Part shown: piece after piece, positions 34,894 to 44,949 of the stretch
Layout of the letters: every line of letters begins with the position of its first letter
Position numbering within the stretch: the first letter of the stretch is position 1
Assembly: GCF_001514305.1 (NCBI RefSeq)
Contig: NZ_KQ949107.1
Coordinates: 1 to 64,000, forward strand
Origin: Streptomyces dysideae
GTDB taxonomy: Bacteria > Actinomycetota > Actinomycetes > Streptomycetales > Streptomycetaceae
Direction: 5' to 3'
Length of the DNA stretch: 64,000 nucleotides
Made by a program: the position numbers and the translations under genes
The notes under the pieces: model-generated
What the model was told of the DNA's origin: nothing
The model's input: the letters and a program-made list of their open reading frames with translations, nothing else
The model's database searches: none

Positions 34894-36384
34894 ATGAGTT
34901 CGATGCTGCCGGAAGGCAATGGGAGCGCCGACGCGGCAACCACCCCGATCCTGTCCGGGATGTACCCCGACCCATCGGTATGCCGGGTCGGCGACGACTA
35001 CTTCCTGGCCAATTCGTCGTTCGAGTACAGCCCCGGCGTCCCGATCTGGCATTCCCGGGACCTGGTGTCCTGGCGTCAGGTCGGCAACGCCCTGACGAAT
35101 GACGATCAGTTCCCAGCGGGCCGGTCGCCGTCGAGTCGCGGCATCTACGCCCCGACGCTGCGCCACCACGAGGGACGGTTCTGGCTGATCACCACGAACA
35201 TCGACGACGCTCGGGGTGGTCATCAGATCTACCACGCGACCGACCCGGCCGGGCCGTGGTCCGCGCCGGTCTGCCTGACCGAACTCGACGGTATCGACCC
35301 GGACCTGGCCTGGGACGACGAGGGAACGTGCCTGGTCACCTACTGCTCGTGGTCCGAGACCGAGATCGGCATCAGACAGGCCGCGGTCGACCTGGAGCGG
35401 GGCGTGGCCCTCGAGCAGCCGCGATGGATCTGGCACGGCACCGGCCTGGCCCATTCCGAAGGGCCGCACCTGTACCGGCGGGGCGACTGGTGGTACATGG
35501 TCATCGCCGAAGGCGGCACCGACCGGGGCCACGTCGTGTCGGTCGCACGCTCACGCGACCCCCGAGGGCCGTTCGAGGCCGCCCCGAACAATCCGGTCCT
35601 CACCCACCGCAGCACGGCTCATCCCGTCCAGAACGTCGGTCATGCCGATCTGGTCGAGCGCCCCGACGGGGCCTGGGCTGCGGTGTATCTCGGCACACGG
35701 CCGCGAGGCCGCAGTCCGCGCTTCCACGTCAACGGTCGTGAGACTTTCCTCGCCGACGTCTCCTGGGTGGAGGACTGGCCAGAGTTCGAGCCGGCGAGCC
35801 TACGCGTCCCCACCGGGCAGCGGGACTTCGAGGACGACTTCTCCTCGCCCGGACTGCATCTCAGGTGGGTTTCGCCAGGGGAGCGTCCCGACCGGTTCGT
35901 CCACAGCGTTCCGGAAGGGGTGGTCATGGGTCACGCACCGAGCGAGACCGGTGAGCCCTCGGGCCTGTTCACCCGGGTCGGCGGAGACCACTGGGAGGCC
36001 GACTTCCTCGTGGATCCGGGGAAGGGTGCGTTCACCGTCGCGCTACGGCTCGACGGTGCTCATTGGTACGGGCTGCGCGTCGCCGACGGCGAAGTCACGG
36101 CCGTCGCACGTATCGGACAGATCCAGACAGTTCTCGGCTCCCGCCCGCTGCCCGACTCCCCTGTCACCCTCCGCATCCGATCCACGGAGCCGACCTGGAA
36201 CGGACCGGACGACATCGAGCTGGGCATCGGTGACGGAGCCGGCACCGATGTCCTCGCCCGCCTGGACGGGCGCTATCTCTCCACCGAAGTGGCGGGCGGG
36301 TTCACCGGGCGCTTGGTCGGTGTGTGGACCGAGTCGCGGGAGGTCCTTGTCCGCCGGGTCCGGTTCGCCGAACAGCGTGCGTGA
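34894..36384 (+). CDS. Cytoplasmic GH43 beta-xylosidase / alpha-L-arabinofuranosidase
   Basis: A 496-residue family GH43 enzyme. The five-bladed propeller holds base Asp26 (YPDPSVC), the pKa-setting Asp135 (DGIDPDLAW) and acid Glu189 (HSEGPHLY). A C-terminal beta-sandwich (about 310-495, DFEDDFSSPGLHLRWVSPGE) is the accessory domain of large GH43 xylosidase/arabinosidase members. It has no export signal, so it works on imported oligosaccharides. AAGGAAAG precedes the ATG. It removes arabinose or xylose units; which one cannot be read from sequence, but the GH51 and galactanase neighbours favour arabinose. Confidence 0.9.
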   Translation: MSSMLPEGNGSADAATTPILSGMYPDPSVCRVGDDYFLANSSFEYSPGVPIWHSRDLVSWRQVGNALTNDDQFPAGRSPSSRGIYAPTLRHHEGRFWLITTNIDDARGGHQIYHATDPAGPWSAPVCLTELDGIDPDLAWDDEGTCLVTYCSWSETEIGIRQAAVDLERGVALEQPRWIWHGTGLAHSEGPHLYRRGDWWYMVIAEGGTDRGHVVSVARSRDPRGPFEAAPNNPVLTHRSTAHPVQNVGHADLVERPDGAWAAVYLGTRPRGRSPRFHVNGRETFLADVSWVEDWPEFEPASLRVPTGQRDFEDDFSSPGLHLRWVSPGERPDRFVHSVPEGVVMGHAPSETGEPSGLFTRVGGDHWEADFLVDPGKGAFTVALRLDGAHWYGLRVADGEVTAVARIGQIQTVLGSRPLPDSPVTLRIRSTEPTWNGPDDIELGIGDGAGTDVLARLDGRYLSTEVAGGFTGRLVGVWTESREVLVRRVRFAEQRA

Positions 36385-36439
36385 GTCCGCCCCCGCGACG
36401 GACGTACTCTCCTCCCCCGGGTTCTGCCTCAGGAGGTGC

Positions 36440-36600
36440 CTTCCCGACTCGGGATCCGGAACCGACATGGCCCAGGTGCCCATAACGTCGAGGATGTCGC
36501 GCGGGCATCGCGCTGAGCCGGCGGGTGCCTCTCCGAGTCCACTGCGGATTCGGCGGGCCACGCGGGCCCCGCTCTCGGCGGCGCCGTCCATGAAGCCGGC
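36440..36600 (-). pseudogene. Possible flavin amine oxidase C-terminal remnant
   Basis: The minus strand reads GFMDGAAESGARVARRIRSG, which resembles the FAD-contacting C-terminal helix (GYMDGAxxSGxRxA) of flavin amine oxidases, with GC-rich third positions. Nothing else of such a gene is present. A short match, so treat as tentative. Confidence 0.3.
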
Positions 36601-36602
36601 CC

Positions 36603-36710
36603 TTGAGTTCGCGAAACAAGAGCTGGGGCATAGCGGGCGTCAAGCTGGGTTTCGTCCTCGACGGCACCCAGGCCGTGACCAACCAAATCATCACCTGGGT
36701 CAAAACCGTC
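36603..36710 (+). pseudogene. GH97 fragment
   Basis: About 30 codons reading KSWGIAGVKLGFVLDGTQAV then TNQIITWVKT match the barrel segment KSWGVKGVKLGFVNDGTQAM of the GH97 gene at 44950. Both flanks are unrelated. It is the leftover of a second GH97 gene. The rest of 36710-36997 shows only a short signal-peptide-like stretch (GVLAITALAAHQA) and no gene. Confidence 0.65.
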
Positions 36711-36997
36711 CCTCGGGCGGCGCAACTTCCGGGCCGTACGGCCCCTCGGACGCAAGGCTTTCCGTGCGCTGCCCGGCGTGCTCGCCATCACCGCCCTCGC
36801 CGCCCACCAAGCCCGCCTACCACAAGCAGCAGCAACCACTGGCGAGTCTTCCACCAGACCCGCACCACCGTCAGCCACTACACCGCCGTGGCGACCCACT
36901 GCCCACCCGTTACCTGTCACAGCTGGCGCCGCATCACTTCGGTGTACGGGCAGTGCCCCGGCGGCCCGCTCGATGGCGGGGTCGCCGGGGCAGGCGG

Positions 36998-38503
36998 TCA
37001 GGAGAGAGTCCAGGTCTCGCTGTTGGCGCTCGCGCTGCCGCCGAGCTCCTGGTTTACCGCCGCTCCCTGGGTGGTCGAGCCCGTGACGCCGATGTGCAGG
37101 CCGCTGCCGATGCCCACCAGCATGTAGTTGCTGCCGGTGTAGCTGCCGGTCAGGTCGAGGGCCCACTGTTGGTTCGTCCCGCCGTTGCAGGTCCACTGGT
37201 GCAACTGGACGCCGGCGGTGGTCGACTTGCTCGGGACGTCCAGGCACAGCCCGCTCTTCACGCTCTTGAGCGTGAAGATGTTGTCCGCCACCCGCGTGAG
37301 GGTCCACTGCTGGTTGGCGCCGCCGTTGGACGGCCACTGGATGATCTTGGCGCCGGTCTCGGTGGACCCGCTGGAGACGTCCATCAGCATCGAGCTGCTG
37401 ACGTTCTTCAGCGTGTGGATCCCTTCCGACGGGATCCCGCTGCCGGCCGTCCATGTGCCCGCGTCCACGTCGAGGGACCAGGTCGGGTACTGACCGAGGT
37501 TCACCGTCGTGCCCCGGATGGTCAGCGGCAGCCAGATCAGCTTCGAGGCGCCCAGGTTGGAGGTGTCCCAGCGGTCACCGGCGTAGATGTACGTGGTGCC
37601 GGAAGTGCCCTGGACCGTGATGATGTTCGCGGTCTGGCTGCCGTAGGTGCGGGTGCCGGGGGCGGCGAAGTTCCGGAACGCCGACCAGGGGCCGCTCAGC
37701 GAGGTGGCGGTGGCGTAGACGTTGTCGTTCAGGCTCCAGCCGGTCAGGCGGGAGCCGAGGACGTAGTACATCCCGTCGATCTTCACCATGGCGGGCGACT
37801 CGACGCTGCCGCTGCTGCCGCTGCTGCCCAGCACCGCCACCGCGCTGTCCACGGAGAGGTAGTCGGCGGAGAGCTTGTAGATGCGCAGGCCGTTGTTGCG
37901 GTCCTCGCTCATCAGGTAGGCGGTGCCGTCGGTCTCCTGGAACAGGCCGATGTCCCGGCTGAGGTTGCCCATCGGCCGGAAGCTGCCCCGGTAGGTGTAC
38001 GGGCCGCACGGCGTGCTGCTCGTGGCCACACCGACCCTGGCCTCGGCGTAGTTGGTGCTGTCGATGTGCATGTACATCACGTACGTGCTGGTCGACTTGT
38101 TGTAGATGACCTTCGGCCGCTCCACGATCCGGCTCGGTCCCAGATCCCCGCTGCTCTGCCGGCTCAGGGCCTGGCCCTGGTAGCTCCAGTTCGCCAGGTC
38201 GGTCGAGGTGTAGCAGGTGATGTCCTCGAACGACGTGTCTCCCGACGCCTTGCCGGTCTTGTCCTCGCCGAAGCCGTACCAGGTGTCGCCGACCTTGACG
38301 ATGCCGAGCCCGTGCAACTGCAGGGCGTTGCCGTTCTGGTCGGTTCGTGCGGCGCCCGTCGTGAAGGTCACCGTGGCCGCGTGTGCCTGCGTGGCGGGCA
38401 CGAGCAGGGCGGCAAGGCTGCCCAGCAGGGTCAGGAACGCGGCCATGGTGGTCCGCCATCGGGCGCGTGGGGGCGATGTGCGGTGTGATGTGGTGTCGGG
38501 CAT
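36998..38503 (-). CDS. Secreted GH43 (exo-beta-1,3-galactanase type) with ricin domain
   Basis: A 501-residue exported enzyme with a Sec signal ending LVPATQAHA. The propeller begins LHGLGIVKVGDTWYGFGE and contains CYTSTDLANWSY, IVERPKVIYN (Glu128), HIDSTNYAEA and a late ESPAMVKIDGMYY (Glu235). This series of motifs is that of galactan exo-1,3-beta-galactosidases (GH43 subfamily 24 and relatives) rather than arabinosidases. QxW repeats from about 370 form a ricin-type galactose-binding trefoil. The predicted role is to release galactose from the beta-1,3-galactan backbone of type II arabinogalactan outside the cell. It heads the minus-strand unit ending beside GH51. Confidence 0.85.
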   Translation of the reverse strand: MPDTTSHRTSPPRARWRTTMAAFLTLLGSLAALLVPATQAHAATVTFTTGAARTDQNGNALQLHGLGIVKVGDTWYGFGEDKTGKASGDTSFEDITCYTSTDLANWSYQGQALSRQSSGDLGPSRIVERPKVIYNKSTSTYVMYMHIDSTNYAEARVGVATSSTPCGPYTYRGSFRPMGNLSRDIGLFQETDGTAYLMSEDRNNGLRIYKLSADYLSVDSAVAVLGSSGSSGSVESPAMVKIDGMYYVLGSRLTGWSLNDNVYATATSLSGPWSAFRNFAAPGTRTYGSQTANIITVQGTSGTTYIYAGDRWDTSNLGASKLIWLPLTIRGTTVNLGQYPTWSLDVDAGTWTAGSGIPSEGIHTLKNVSSSMLMDVSSGSTETGAKIIQWPSNGGANQQWTLTRVADNIFTLKSVKSGLCLDVPSKSTTAGVQLHQWTCNGGTNQQWALDLTGSYTGSNYMLVGIGSGLHIGVTGSTTQGAAVNQELGGSASANSETWTLS

Positions 38504-38575
38504 GGTGTCACCTCTCCGTCGAGGTTCGGGGATTGTGCGGGGGGTGCGGGTCGAGCGGTGGGATCCTGGGGCCGC

Positions 38576-40111
38576 TCAGGGGGCGAGCGGGATGGTGATG
38601 GTGTTCCAGGACATCGGTGGCAGCAGGGCGCTGAGCCGTCCGCTGTCCGTGACGGTGCCGGTCACCGGCTTCGGCGTCACGCGGTCCTGACGCTGGAGCG
38701 TGTTGGCCGCGTGGCGGTCGGGGTCGGCCAGGGCGGTGTGCGTCACCGGCCCGGCCACCAGGTTGAACGCCCGCAGGTCGGCGGTGAGTTCGAGCGGTCT
38801 CGTGGTGTCCCGGTTGACGGCGAAGACGGTGAGCGTCCCGTCCTCCTGCTGGACGGCGGTCGCGTGCAGCAGGGGCACCTCGCCGTAGCGGGCGGTGTCG
38901 TGGACGGGGCTGTCCAGGGCGAGCCGGAGCACCTGGCCGCGGCCGCGGCGGGCCGCGTCGGCGAAGGGGTAAAAGATGGTCTGCCGCCAGGCCGGGCCGC
39001 CGGGCTCGGTCATGATGGGGGCGATGACGTTCACCAGCTGGGCGAGGCAGGCCGCGGTGACGCGGTCGCAGCGGCGCAGCAGGGTGATCAGCAGGCTGCC
39101 GACCACGACGGCGTCGGTGACGGTGTAGACGTCCTCTAGCTGGCGCGGGGCCACGCTCCAGTCCGGGGTGTCGGTGTTGTTGACCGGCCGGCTCTGGTAC
39201 CAGACGTTCCACTCGTCGAAGGAGAGGTTGATCCGCTTGCCGGAGCGGCGCTTGGCCCCGATGTGGTCGGCGGTGGCGACCACCCCGTCGATGAAGGCCT
39301 CCATGTCGGCGGCCGAGGCCAGGAAGCTGTCGACGTCGCCGTCGCTCTCCTCGTAGTAGGCGTGGCAGGAGATGAAGTCGACGAGGTCGTAGGTGTGCTC
39401 CAGAACCGTCGCCTCCCAGGCGCCGAAGGTCGGCATGGAGCGGTTGGAGCTTCCGCAGGCGACCAGTTCCAGACCGGGGTCGACATCGCGCATGGCCTTG
39501 GCGGTGACGGCGGCGAGGCGGCCGTACTCGTCGGCGCTCTTGTGACCGAGCTGCCAGGGTCCGTCCATCTCGTTGCCCAGGCACCACAGCCGGATGCCGT
39601 GCGGCTTGTCCACGCCGTGCGAGCGGCGCAGCTCGGAGAAGGCCGTGCCGGCGGGGTGGTTGGTGTACTCCAGGAGGTCGAGTGCCTCCTGCAGGCCACG
39701 GGTGCCGAGGTTGACGGCCTGCATGGGCTCGACGTCGGCCTTGGCCGCGAAGCGCATGAACTCGTTCAGCCCGAACCGGTTCGTCTCGACGGTCCGCCAT
39801 GCGCCGTCGAGCCGGCGGGGCCGCTGCTCCACCGGGCCGACTCCGTCTTCCCAGCGGTAGCCGGAGACGAAGTTGCCGCCGGGGTAGCGGACCACGGTGA
39901 CGCCCAGTTCCCGGATCAGGGCAAGGACGTCGGTGCGCAGTCCGTCCTCGTCGGCGCTCGGGTGGTCCGGTTCGAAGACGCCGGTGTAGACGCAGCGGCC
40001 GAGGTGCTCGACGAAGGATCCGAACAGCCGGGGATTCACCTCGCCGACGGTGAAGTCGGGGTCCAGATGTATGGCCCCTGCGAGCGGCGGATGGCTGTCG
40101 GGGTTGGGCAT
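38576..40111 (-). CDS. GH51 alpha-L-arabinofuranosidase
   Basis: A 511-residue cytoplasmic enzyme. The (beta/alpha)8 barrel has VVRYPGGNFVSGYRWEDGVG, acid/base Glu181 in CLGNEMDGPWQ and nucleophile Glu300 in LSFDEWNVWYQ, all standard for GH51, followed by the C-terminal beta domain ending MSWNTITIPLAP. It removes terminal arabinofuranose from imported oligosaccharides. It lies 65 bp downstream of the MalG-type permease at 40177, in the operon binding protein, permease, permease, GH51, and then 72 bp ahead of the secreted GH43 start. Confidence 0.95.
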   Translation of the reverse strand: MPNPDSHPPLAGAIHLDPDFTVGEVNPRLFGSFVEHLGRCVYTGVFEPDHPSADEDGLRTDVLALIRELGVTVVRYPGGNFVSGYRWEDGVGPVEQRPRRLDGAWRTVETNRFGLNEFMRFAAKADVEPMQAVNLGTRGLQEALDLLEYTNHPAGTAFSELRRSHGVDKPHGIRLWCLGNEMDGPWQLGHKSADEYGRLAAVTAKAMRDVDPGLELVACGSSNRSMPTFGAWEATVLEHTYDLVDFISCHAYYEESDGDVDSFLASAADMEAFIDGVVATADHIGAKRRSGKRINLSFDEWNVWYQSRPVNNTDTPDWSVAPRQLEDVYTVTDAVVVGSLLITLLRRCDRVTAACLAQLVNVIAPIMTEPGGPAWRQTIFYPFADAARRGRGQVLRLALDSPVHDTARYGEVPLLHATAVQQEDGTLTVFAVNRDTTRPLELTADLRAFNLVAGPVTHTALADPDRHAANTLQRQDRVTPKPVTGTVTDSGRLSALLPPMSWNTITIPLAP

Positions 40112-40176
40112 GGGTCACTCCGGGATGGATCGGTGCGAAGAGTGGCGTTCTGTGCGGTTGGCGGGTGCCGTTGCGG

Positions 40177-41049
40177 TCAGCCCTTGATGCCGGTGTGCGC
40201 TACGCCTTCGACCAGGTATCGCTGCAGGAAGAGGAAGACGAGCACCAGCGGCAGGATCGACACGGTGGCCGCGAGGAACAGCTCGTGGATGTTGACGGTC
40301 TGTGCGGTGGTGAAGGTCGACAGGGCCACCTGCACGGTCCAGCTGGACTGGTCCTGGCCGATGACCAGCGGCCACAGGAAGGCGTTCCAGTTGGTGATGA
40401 AGGTGATCACCGCGATCGCCGAGAAGAAGCCACGGGAGTTGGGGACGACGATCCGCCAGTACGTGCCCCAGCTGCCGAGACCGTCGATCCGGGCGGCCTC
40501 CTCCAGTTCCTTGGGGAAGCCGAGGAAGTACTGCCGGAAGAGGAACGCGGTGAAGCCGCTGAACAGGCCGGGCACGATCAGGCCTTGCAGGGAGGAGACC
40601 CAGCCCAGTGACGACACGAGGACGAAGCTGGGCACGAAGGTGACCGCGCTGGGGATCATGAGGGTGGCCAGCACCGCGTAGAAGATCTTGTTGGCGTGCC
40701 GGTACGGGACGCGGGCGAGGGCGTAGCCGGCCAGGGAACAGACCAGCAGCTGCCCGGCGGTGCCGAGCACCCCGACGACGAGGGAGTTCCACATGCTGCG
40801 CGCCATGGGAACCGCGGGGTCGTTGAACAGCTCGGGGATGTTCTCCCAGTGCAGCTCGGTCGGGAAGAACTTCCAGTTCGTCCCGGTGATGTCGGCGTCG
40901 GTGGCCAGGCTGTTGCGGATCAGCAGGTAGAACGGGATCAGGAACAGCAGCGCCGTGACGACGGCGACGGTGTAGAGGGCGGCGCTGCCGGCCCGTTCCC
41001 TCGCTGTGCGTGGGCGGCCGCGGACATGGGTGGTGGAGGAGGTGGCCAT
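40177..41049 (-). CDS. ABC sugar transporter permease, MalG type (second importer)
   Basis: A 290-residue permease with six predicted helices, EAA loop EEAARIDGLGSWGTYWRIVV and the C-terminus RYLVEGVAHTGIKG. The start ATG shares one base with the stop of the upstream permease (TGATG), so the two are coupled. No ATPase gene is present. Confidence 0.92.
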   Translation of the reverse strand: MATSSTTHVRGRPRTARERAGSAALYTVAVVTALLFLIPFYLLIRNSLATDADITGTNWKFFPTELHWENIPELFNDPAVPMARSMWNSLVVGVLGTAGQLLVCSLAGYALARVPYRHANKIFYAVLATLMIPSAVTFVPSFVLVSSLGWVSSLQGLIVPGLFSGFTAFLFRQYFLGFPKELEEAARIDGLGSWGTYWRIVVPNSRGFFSAIAVITFITNWNAFLWPLVIGQDQSSWTVQVALSTFTTAQTVNIHELFLAATVSILPLVLVFLFLQRYLVEGVAHTGIKG

Positions 41050-42023
41050 CAGCCGTCCGCCTTTCCGAAGCCGAAGATCCTGCCCTGCAGCAGCGTCACC
41101 ATCGTGATGAGCGCCGACAGCACCAGCGCCCCGGCGCTGCCGTGGCCGAAGTCCTGCCCCTGGCCGAGGGCCGTGTAGTAGAGGTAGACCAACGGCGGCC
41201 GCGCGTAAGGGGTGTTGGGCAGCAGGTTGTAGAACTCGTCGAACGCCTGGTAGGCCGCGATCAGCAGGAGGAGCACCACGGCGACCGAGGTCGTGCGCAG
41301 CTGCGGCAGGGTGATGTGCCGGAAGGTCTGCCAGCCGGGTCGGGCACCGTCCGTCCAGGCCGCTTCGTACAGTTCCTTGGGGATCTGCTGGAGGGCGGCC
41401 AGGAAGAGGATCATGTAGAAGCCCAGCTGGAGCCAGAGCCGTACGGTGACCAGCACCAGCCAGTACCAGGGCGGGGAGACGGTGCCGATCCAGGCGACGG
41501 GCTCGATCCCGAACCAGCCCAGGACGGTGTTGGCGAGTCCGAAGCGCACCCCGTTGAAGATCGACAGCTTCCACACCATCGAGGCCACGACGTAGGAGCA
41601 CGCGGTGGGTATGAAGAACACCGAACGGAAGAAGGCACGGGCGACGCGGATGCGGTGGACGAGCAGCGCGAGCGCCAGAGCCAGGACGAAGGTGAGAGGG
41701 ACGACGATCAGCGCGAAGAGCGTGAAGGTCCACAGGCTGTCGGTGAACGGCCCGTCGGTGAGGATGTCCGCGTAGTTGTCCAGGCCGACGAACTTCGTCG
41801 GGGTGACCGTGTTCTGGGCCTGGAAGAGGCTCAGGTAGAAGCTCCAGCAGACCGGCACGTAGACGAACAGCAGGAGACCGGCCAGGAAGGGACCCGCGAA
41901 GAGCCAGAAGGTGCGGGTGCTGCCTCGCACCCCGTGCCCGTCACGTCTCGCCTTCGCCGTCGCCGGGGGGCCGGGGGACGCGGTGGCGCGCGGACGGGCG
42001 CCACCGGTGGTGATGGTTGTCAT
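41049..42023 (-). CDS. ABC sugar transporter permease, MalF type (second importer)
   Basis: A 324-residue permease with a long basic N-terminal extension, six predicted helices and the EAA loop LYEAAWTDGARPGWQTFRHI. It lies 15 bp after the binding-protein gene and pairs with the permease at 40177. Confidence 0.92.
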   Translation of the reverse strand: MTTITTGGARPRATASPGPPATAKARRDGHGVRGSTRTFWLFAGPFLAGLLLFVYVPVCWSFYLSLFQAQNTVTPTKFVGLDNYADILTDGPFTDSLWTFTLFALIVVPLTFVLALALALLVHRIRVARAFFRSVFFIPTACSYVVASMVWKLSIFNGVRFGLANTVLGWFGIEPVAWIGTVSPPWYWLVLVTVRLWLQLGFYMILFLAALQQIPKELYEAAWTDGARPGWQTFRHITLPQLRTTSVAVVLLLLIAAYQAFDEFYNLLPNTPYARPPLVYLYYTALGQGQDFGHGSAGALVLSALITMVTLLQGRIFGFGKADG

Positions 42024-42038
42024 GCCTGTCAGGGCCCC

Positions 42039-43313
42039 TCAGGTGATCTTCTTGAGTTCGGCCTCGACCCGGGTGCGGGCCTTGGCCACCTCGGACTCGG
42101 GGTTCTTTCCGCTGACCACGGCGTTGTTCACCATGTCCTGGGAAATCGTGATCATGCCCTGGGTCCAGTACGGGTCGTCGTAGTGCCCCTTGGTCTCGAA
42201 GAGCTTCACCGCCTCGGCGGCGGTGCCGCTCTGCAGCTTGGTGGCCTTCGCCGCCAGGCTCTTGCGCGGGGGGATGTGGAAGCCGTAGGAGGTGCACCAG
42301 TCCTCCTGGAACTTCGTCTGCTCGATCCACAGCCACTTCACGAACGCCTTGGCCGCGTCGACGTCCTTGGCCTTGGCGCTCACGTAGGTGGACCAGCCGC
42401 CGTTGTAGACCACCTGGCGGCCGGTGCTGCCGATGCCGGGCAGGGGGATGATGCCGAAGTCGTCACCCAGCGCCTTCTGGATGCCGGGCATCGCCCACAG
42501 GCCACACCACTGCATCGCCGTCAGGCCCTGGATGAACGCCGACGGGTCCCACCAGTCGGTGGGGGCTCCGAGCAGCAGCGTCTTGCTGGTGTAGAGCTCG
42601 CGCATCTTCTTCAGGCCCTCGACGGTCGCCGGGGTGTCGAAGGCGACCTTGTGGTCGGTGGTCAGCAGTTCACTGCCGGTGGCCCAGATCAGGGGACTGG
42701 CCAGGATGTCGCTGCCGCCCTTCAGGCCGAGGTACAGGCCCTTGACCCCGCCCTTGTCCAGCTTGCGGGATGCCTCTATCAGCTCGTCGAAAGTGGTCGG
42801 GGGCTGGACGCCCGCCTTCTCCAGCAGGCTCTTGCGGTAGTACAGGAACTGCGGGTCGTCGATCATGCGGATGCCGTAGACCTTGCCGTCAACCGAGTTG
42901 GCGGCCAGGTCCTTCTCCGTGAAGTCGGACTTCACGTCCGCGATGATGTCGTCCAGCGGCACGATCTGGCCGGACTTGGCCATCTGGACGTCGGGGTGGA
43001 ACTCGAAGACGTCGGGGCCGTTGCTGGAGACCAGGCCGCTGGAGAGCTTGGAGGCGTAGTCACCGGGGATCCACTGCACCGACACGTCGGCCTTGGTGTA
43101 CGCCTTCGCGTACCGCAGCGCCGCCTGCTGGGTGCCCGCCTCGCCGTACTGGTGGTACCACTGGCTGATCGCCGCCTTACCGCCGGTGGAGCCGCCGCCG
43201 CGACCGGTGTTCCCGCCGCACGCGGCGAGGAATCCCGCCGCCGCCACGGTGCCGGAGGCGCGCAGGAAGGATCTGCGGCCGAACGATCTGCTGGGGTTCT
43301 GCTCAGGGGACAT
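42039..43313 (-). CDS. ABC sugar-binding lipoprotein with Tat-like signal (second importer)
   Basis: A 424-residue family 1 solute-binding protein. The N-terminus combines a twin-arginine motif (GRRSFLRASG) with the lipobox LAAC, so it is probably a Tat-exported lipoprotein. ATG 43313 has AGAGG upstream; the longer in-frame extension to 43538 is not homologous. It is divergent from the ROK regulator at 43631. With GH51 as the last cytoplasmic gene, arabinose-containing oligosaccharide is the likely ligand. Confidence 0.92.
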   Translation of the reverse strand: MSPEQNPSRSFGRRSFLRASGTVAAAGFLAACGGNTGRGGGSTGGKAAISQWYHQYGEAGTQQAALRYAKAYTKADVSVQWIPGDYASKLSSGLVSSNGPDVFEFHPDVQMAKSGQIVPLDDIIADVKSDFTEKDLAANSVDGKVYGIRMIDDPQFLYYRKSLLEKAGVQPPTTFDELIEASRKLDKGGVKGLYLGLKGGSDILASPLIWATGSELLTTDHKVAFDTPATVEGLKKMRELYTSKTLLLGAPTDWWDPSAFIQGLTAMQWCGLWAMPGIQKALGDDFGIIPLPGIGSTGRQVVYNGGWSTYVSAKAKDVDAAKAFVKWLWIEQTKFQEDWCTSYGFHIPPRKSLAAKATKLQSGTAAEAVKLFETKGHYDDPYWTQGMITISQDMVNNAVVSGKNPESEVAKARTRVEAELKKIT

Positions 43314-43630
43314 GGGCACCTCTGCTGTGAAGAACGGGTGTGGGACCGGGCCTTGGGGACGAGGCCGCGACGGCGGGTGATGACGCTGTGGACGGCCGCG
43401 GAGTGCGGCCGGTATGAGCGCGACGCGAAGCCCGCGGGGTGGGGGCGCGCAATCGGAGGGGGGAATTCCTGCCGCTGCCGGGGTTGCAGCGAGCGGAGCG
43501 AGACGCAGGTTATGCGCGCTACACCCCTTCGTCAACAAGCCAGAAAAAGTCTGTGCACGGCAGTTCCAACGGCGCGCCCCCCGTGGCTACGATCAGACGC
43601 CCCAGCCCCATCGAGCACAGGACGACGCCG

Positions 43631-44815
43631 TTGAAGCGGACGTACCAGGACATACGCCGGACCAACCGTTTCGCGGTGATGCGGCATCTCATCGCCTCGG
43701 CGCCCGTCGTCAGGCGCGACATCGCCGCGGCCACGGGCCTGTCGGTGGCCACCGCCTCCGACATCGTCAGCGAGTTGCACGAGCTGGGGCTTCTGGCCGA
43801 GATCGGACAGCAGGCTTCGGGGGGCGGACGCCCGCGGAACCTTCTCGCGCCCGCCCGCGAGGGCCCCCGGCTCATCGGCGTCGACATCGCCGAGACCTAC
43901 GTCCACGTCGAGGTCTTCGATCCCGCTCTGCAGGTCCTGGCCAGAGCCGAGTACGAACTGCACCCGCACGCCAACCCGCCGGACTACGTCGTGGACCGAA
44001 TCGTCCGCGGAGTCGACGACGCGATCGCACAGGCCCGGGTGGAGCGCGGCAGGATTCTCGGGATCGGCGTCAGCATTCCCGGCCAGGTACGGCCGGACGG
44101 CACGGCCTCCGTCTTCGCCCCGAACTGGAACTGGAACGACGTGCCACTGCTGGCCCTGCTCACCGACAGGGTCCCTGATATGCCGATCCTCCTCGACAAC
44201 CCGCTGCGGGCGAGCACCGTCGCCGAACTGTGGTTCGGTGCCGCCCGCGGCCACGACGACGTCGCCGTCCTCACCCTGGGAACCGGCGTCGGCGCGGGCC
44301 TGGCCGTCCACGGGGCGCTCTACCGCGGAGCCACGAACACGGCCGGCGAATGGGGCCACACCAACCTCGTCATCGACGGCCGCAAGTGCCGCCGCGGATG
44401 CGTCGGATGCGTGGAGACCTACGTGGGCGCACCCGGCATCATGCAGCACCTCGCGGAGACCGACCCGGACAGCCCGCTCCTGCACCCCGACGACCAGACG
44501 GCGACCATCAACGCCCTGGCCACCGCCCACGCGGCCGGCGACCCCGCCGCACAACAGGTGATCGCCAGGACCGGTCAGTACCTCGGCATCGCCATCGCCG
44601 ACCTGATCAACCTGTGCAACCCGCAGATCATCGTGCTCACCGGCTGGGTCGCCGACAGGCTGGGAAGCGCCGTCCTGCCGTACGTGCGCGCCACCGCCGC
44701 CCGTTACGCACTCGCCGAACCCTGGGAAGGCACCGAGCTCAGCCTCTGCCCCATCGACCGCAACCCGGTCAGCCTCGGCGCGGCGACTCTCGTCCTCGAA
44801 GGATTCCTGTCCTGA
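43631..44815 (+). CDS. ROK-family transcriptional regulator
   Basis: About 394 residues: an N-terminal winged helix (RRDIAAATGLSVATASDIVS) and a ROK sugar-binding/kinase-like domain with LTLGTGVGAGLAVHG and EWGHTNLVIDGRKCRRGCVG, the latter carrying the ROK His and Cys zinc ligands. A TTG at 43631 with AGGA upstream gives the usual ROK repressor N-terminus (KRTYQDIRRTNRFAVMRHL); no better in-frame start is near. It is divergent from the second ABC importer and upstream of the GH97 gene, and probably represses them until a sugar binds. Confidence 0.88.
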   Translation: MKRTYQDIRRTNRFAVMRHLIASAPVVRRDIAAATGLSVATASDIVSELHELGLLAEIGQQASGGGRPRNLLAPAREGPRLIGVDIAETYVHVEVFDPALQVLARAEYELHPHANPPDYVVDRIVRGVDDAIAQARVERGRILGIGVSIPGQVRPDGTASVFAPNWNWNDVPLLALLTDRVPDMPILLDNPLRASTVAELWFGAARGHDDVAVLTLGTGVGAGLAVHGALYRGATNTAGEWGHTNLVIDGRKCRRGCVGCVETYVGAPGIMQHLAETDPDSPLLHPDDQTATINALATAHAAGDPAAQQVIARTGQYLGIAIADLINLCNPQIIVLTGWVADRLGSAVLPYVRATAARYALAEPWEGTELSLCPIDRNPVSLGAATLVLEGFLS

Positions 44816-44949
44816 CCCTCCTGCTGTGAGCGGCTCCAGCTCGGGGACGGAACTCCAGGGCATACCCAGCCACGCCTGCGATCAGGAACGTTTGACCTTT
44901 TTTGTCTGTGTTCACATCGACATGCATGCAACGGAGAGGTGTACGAGTC

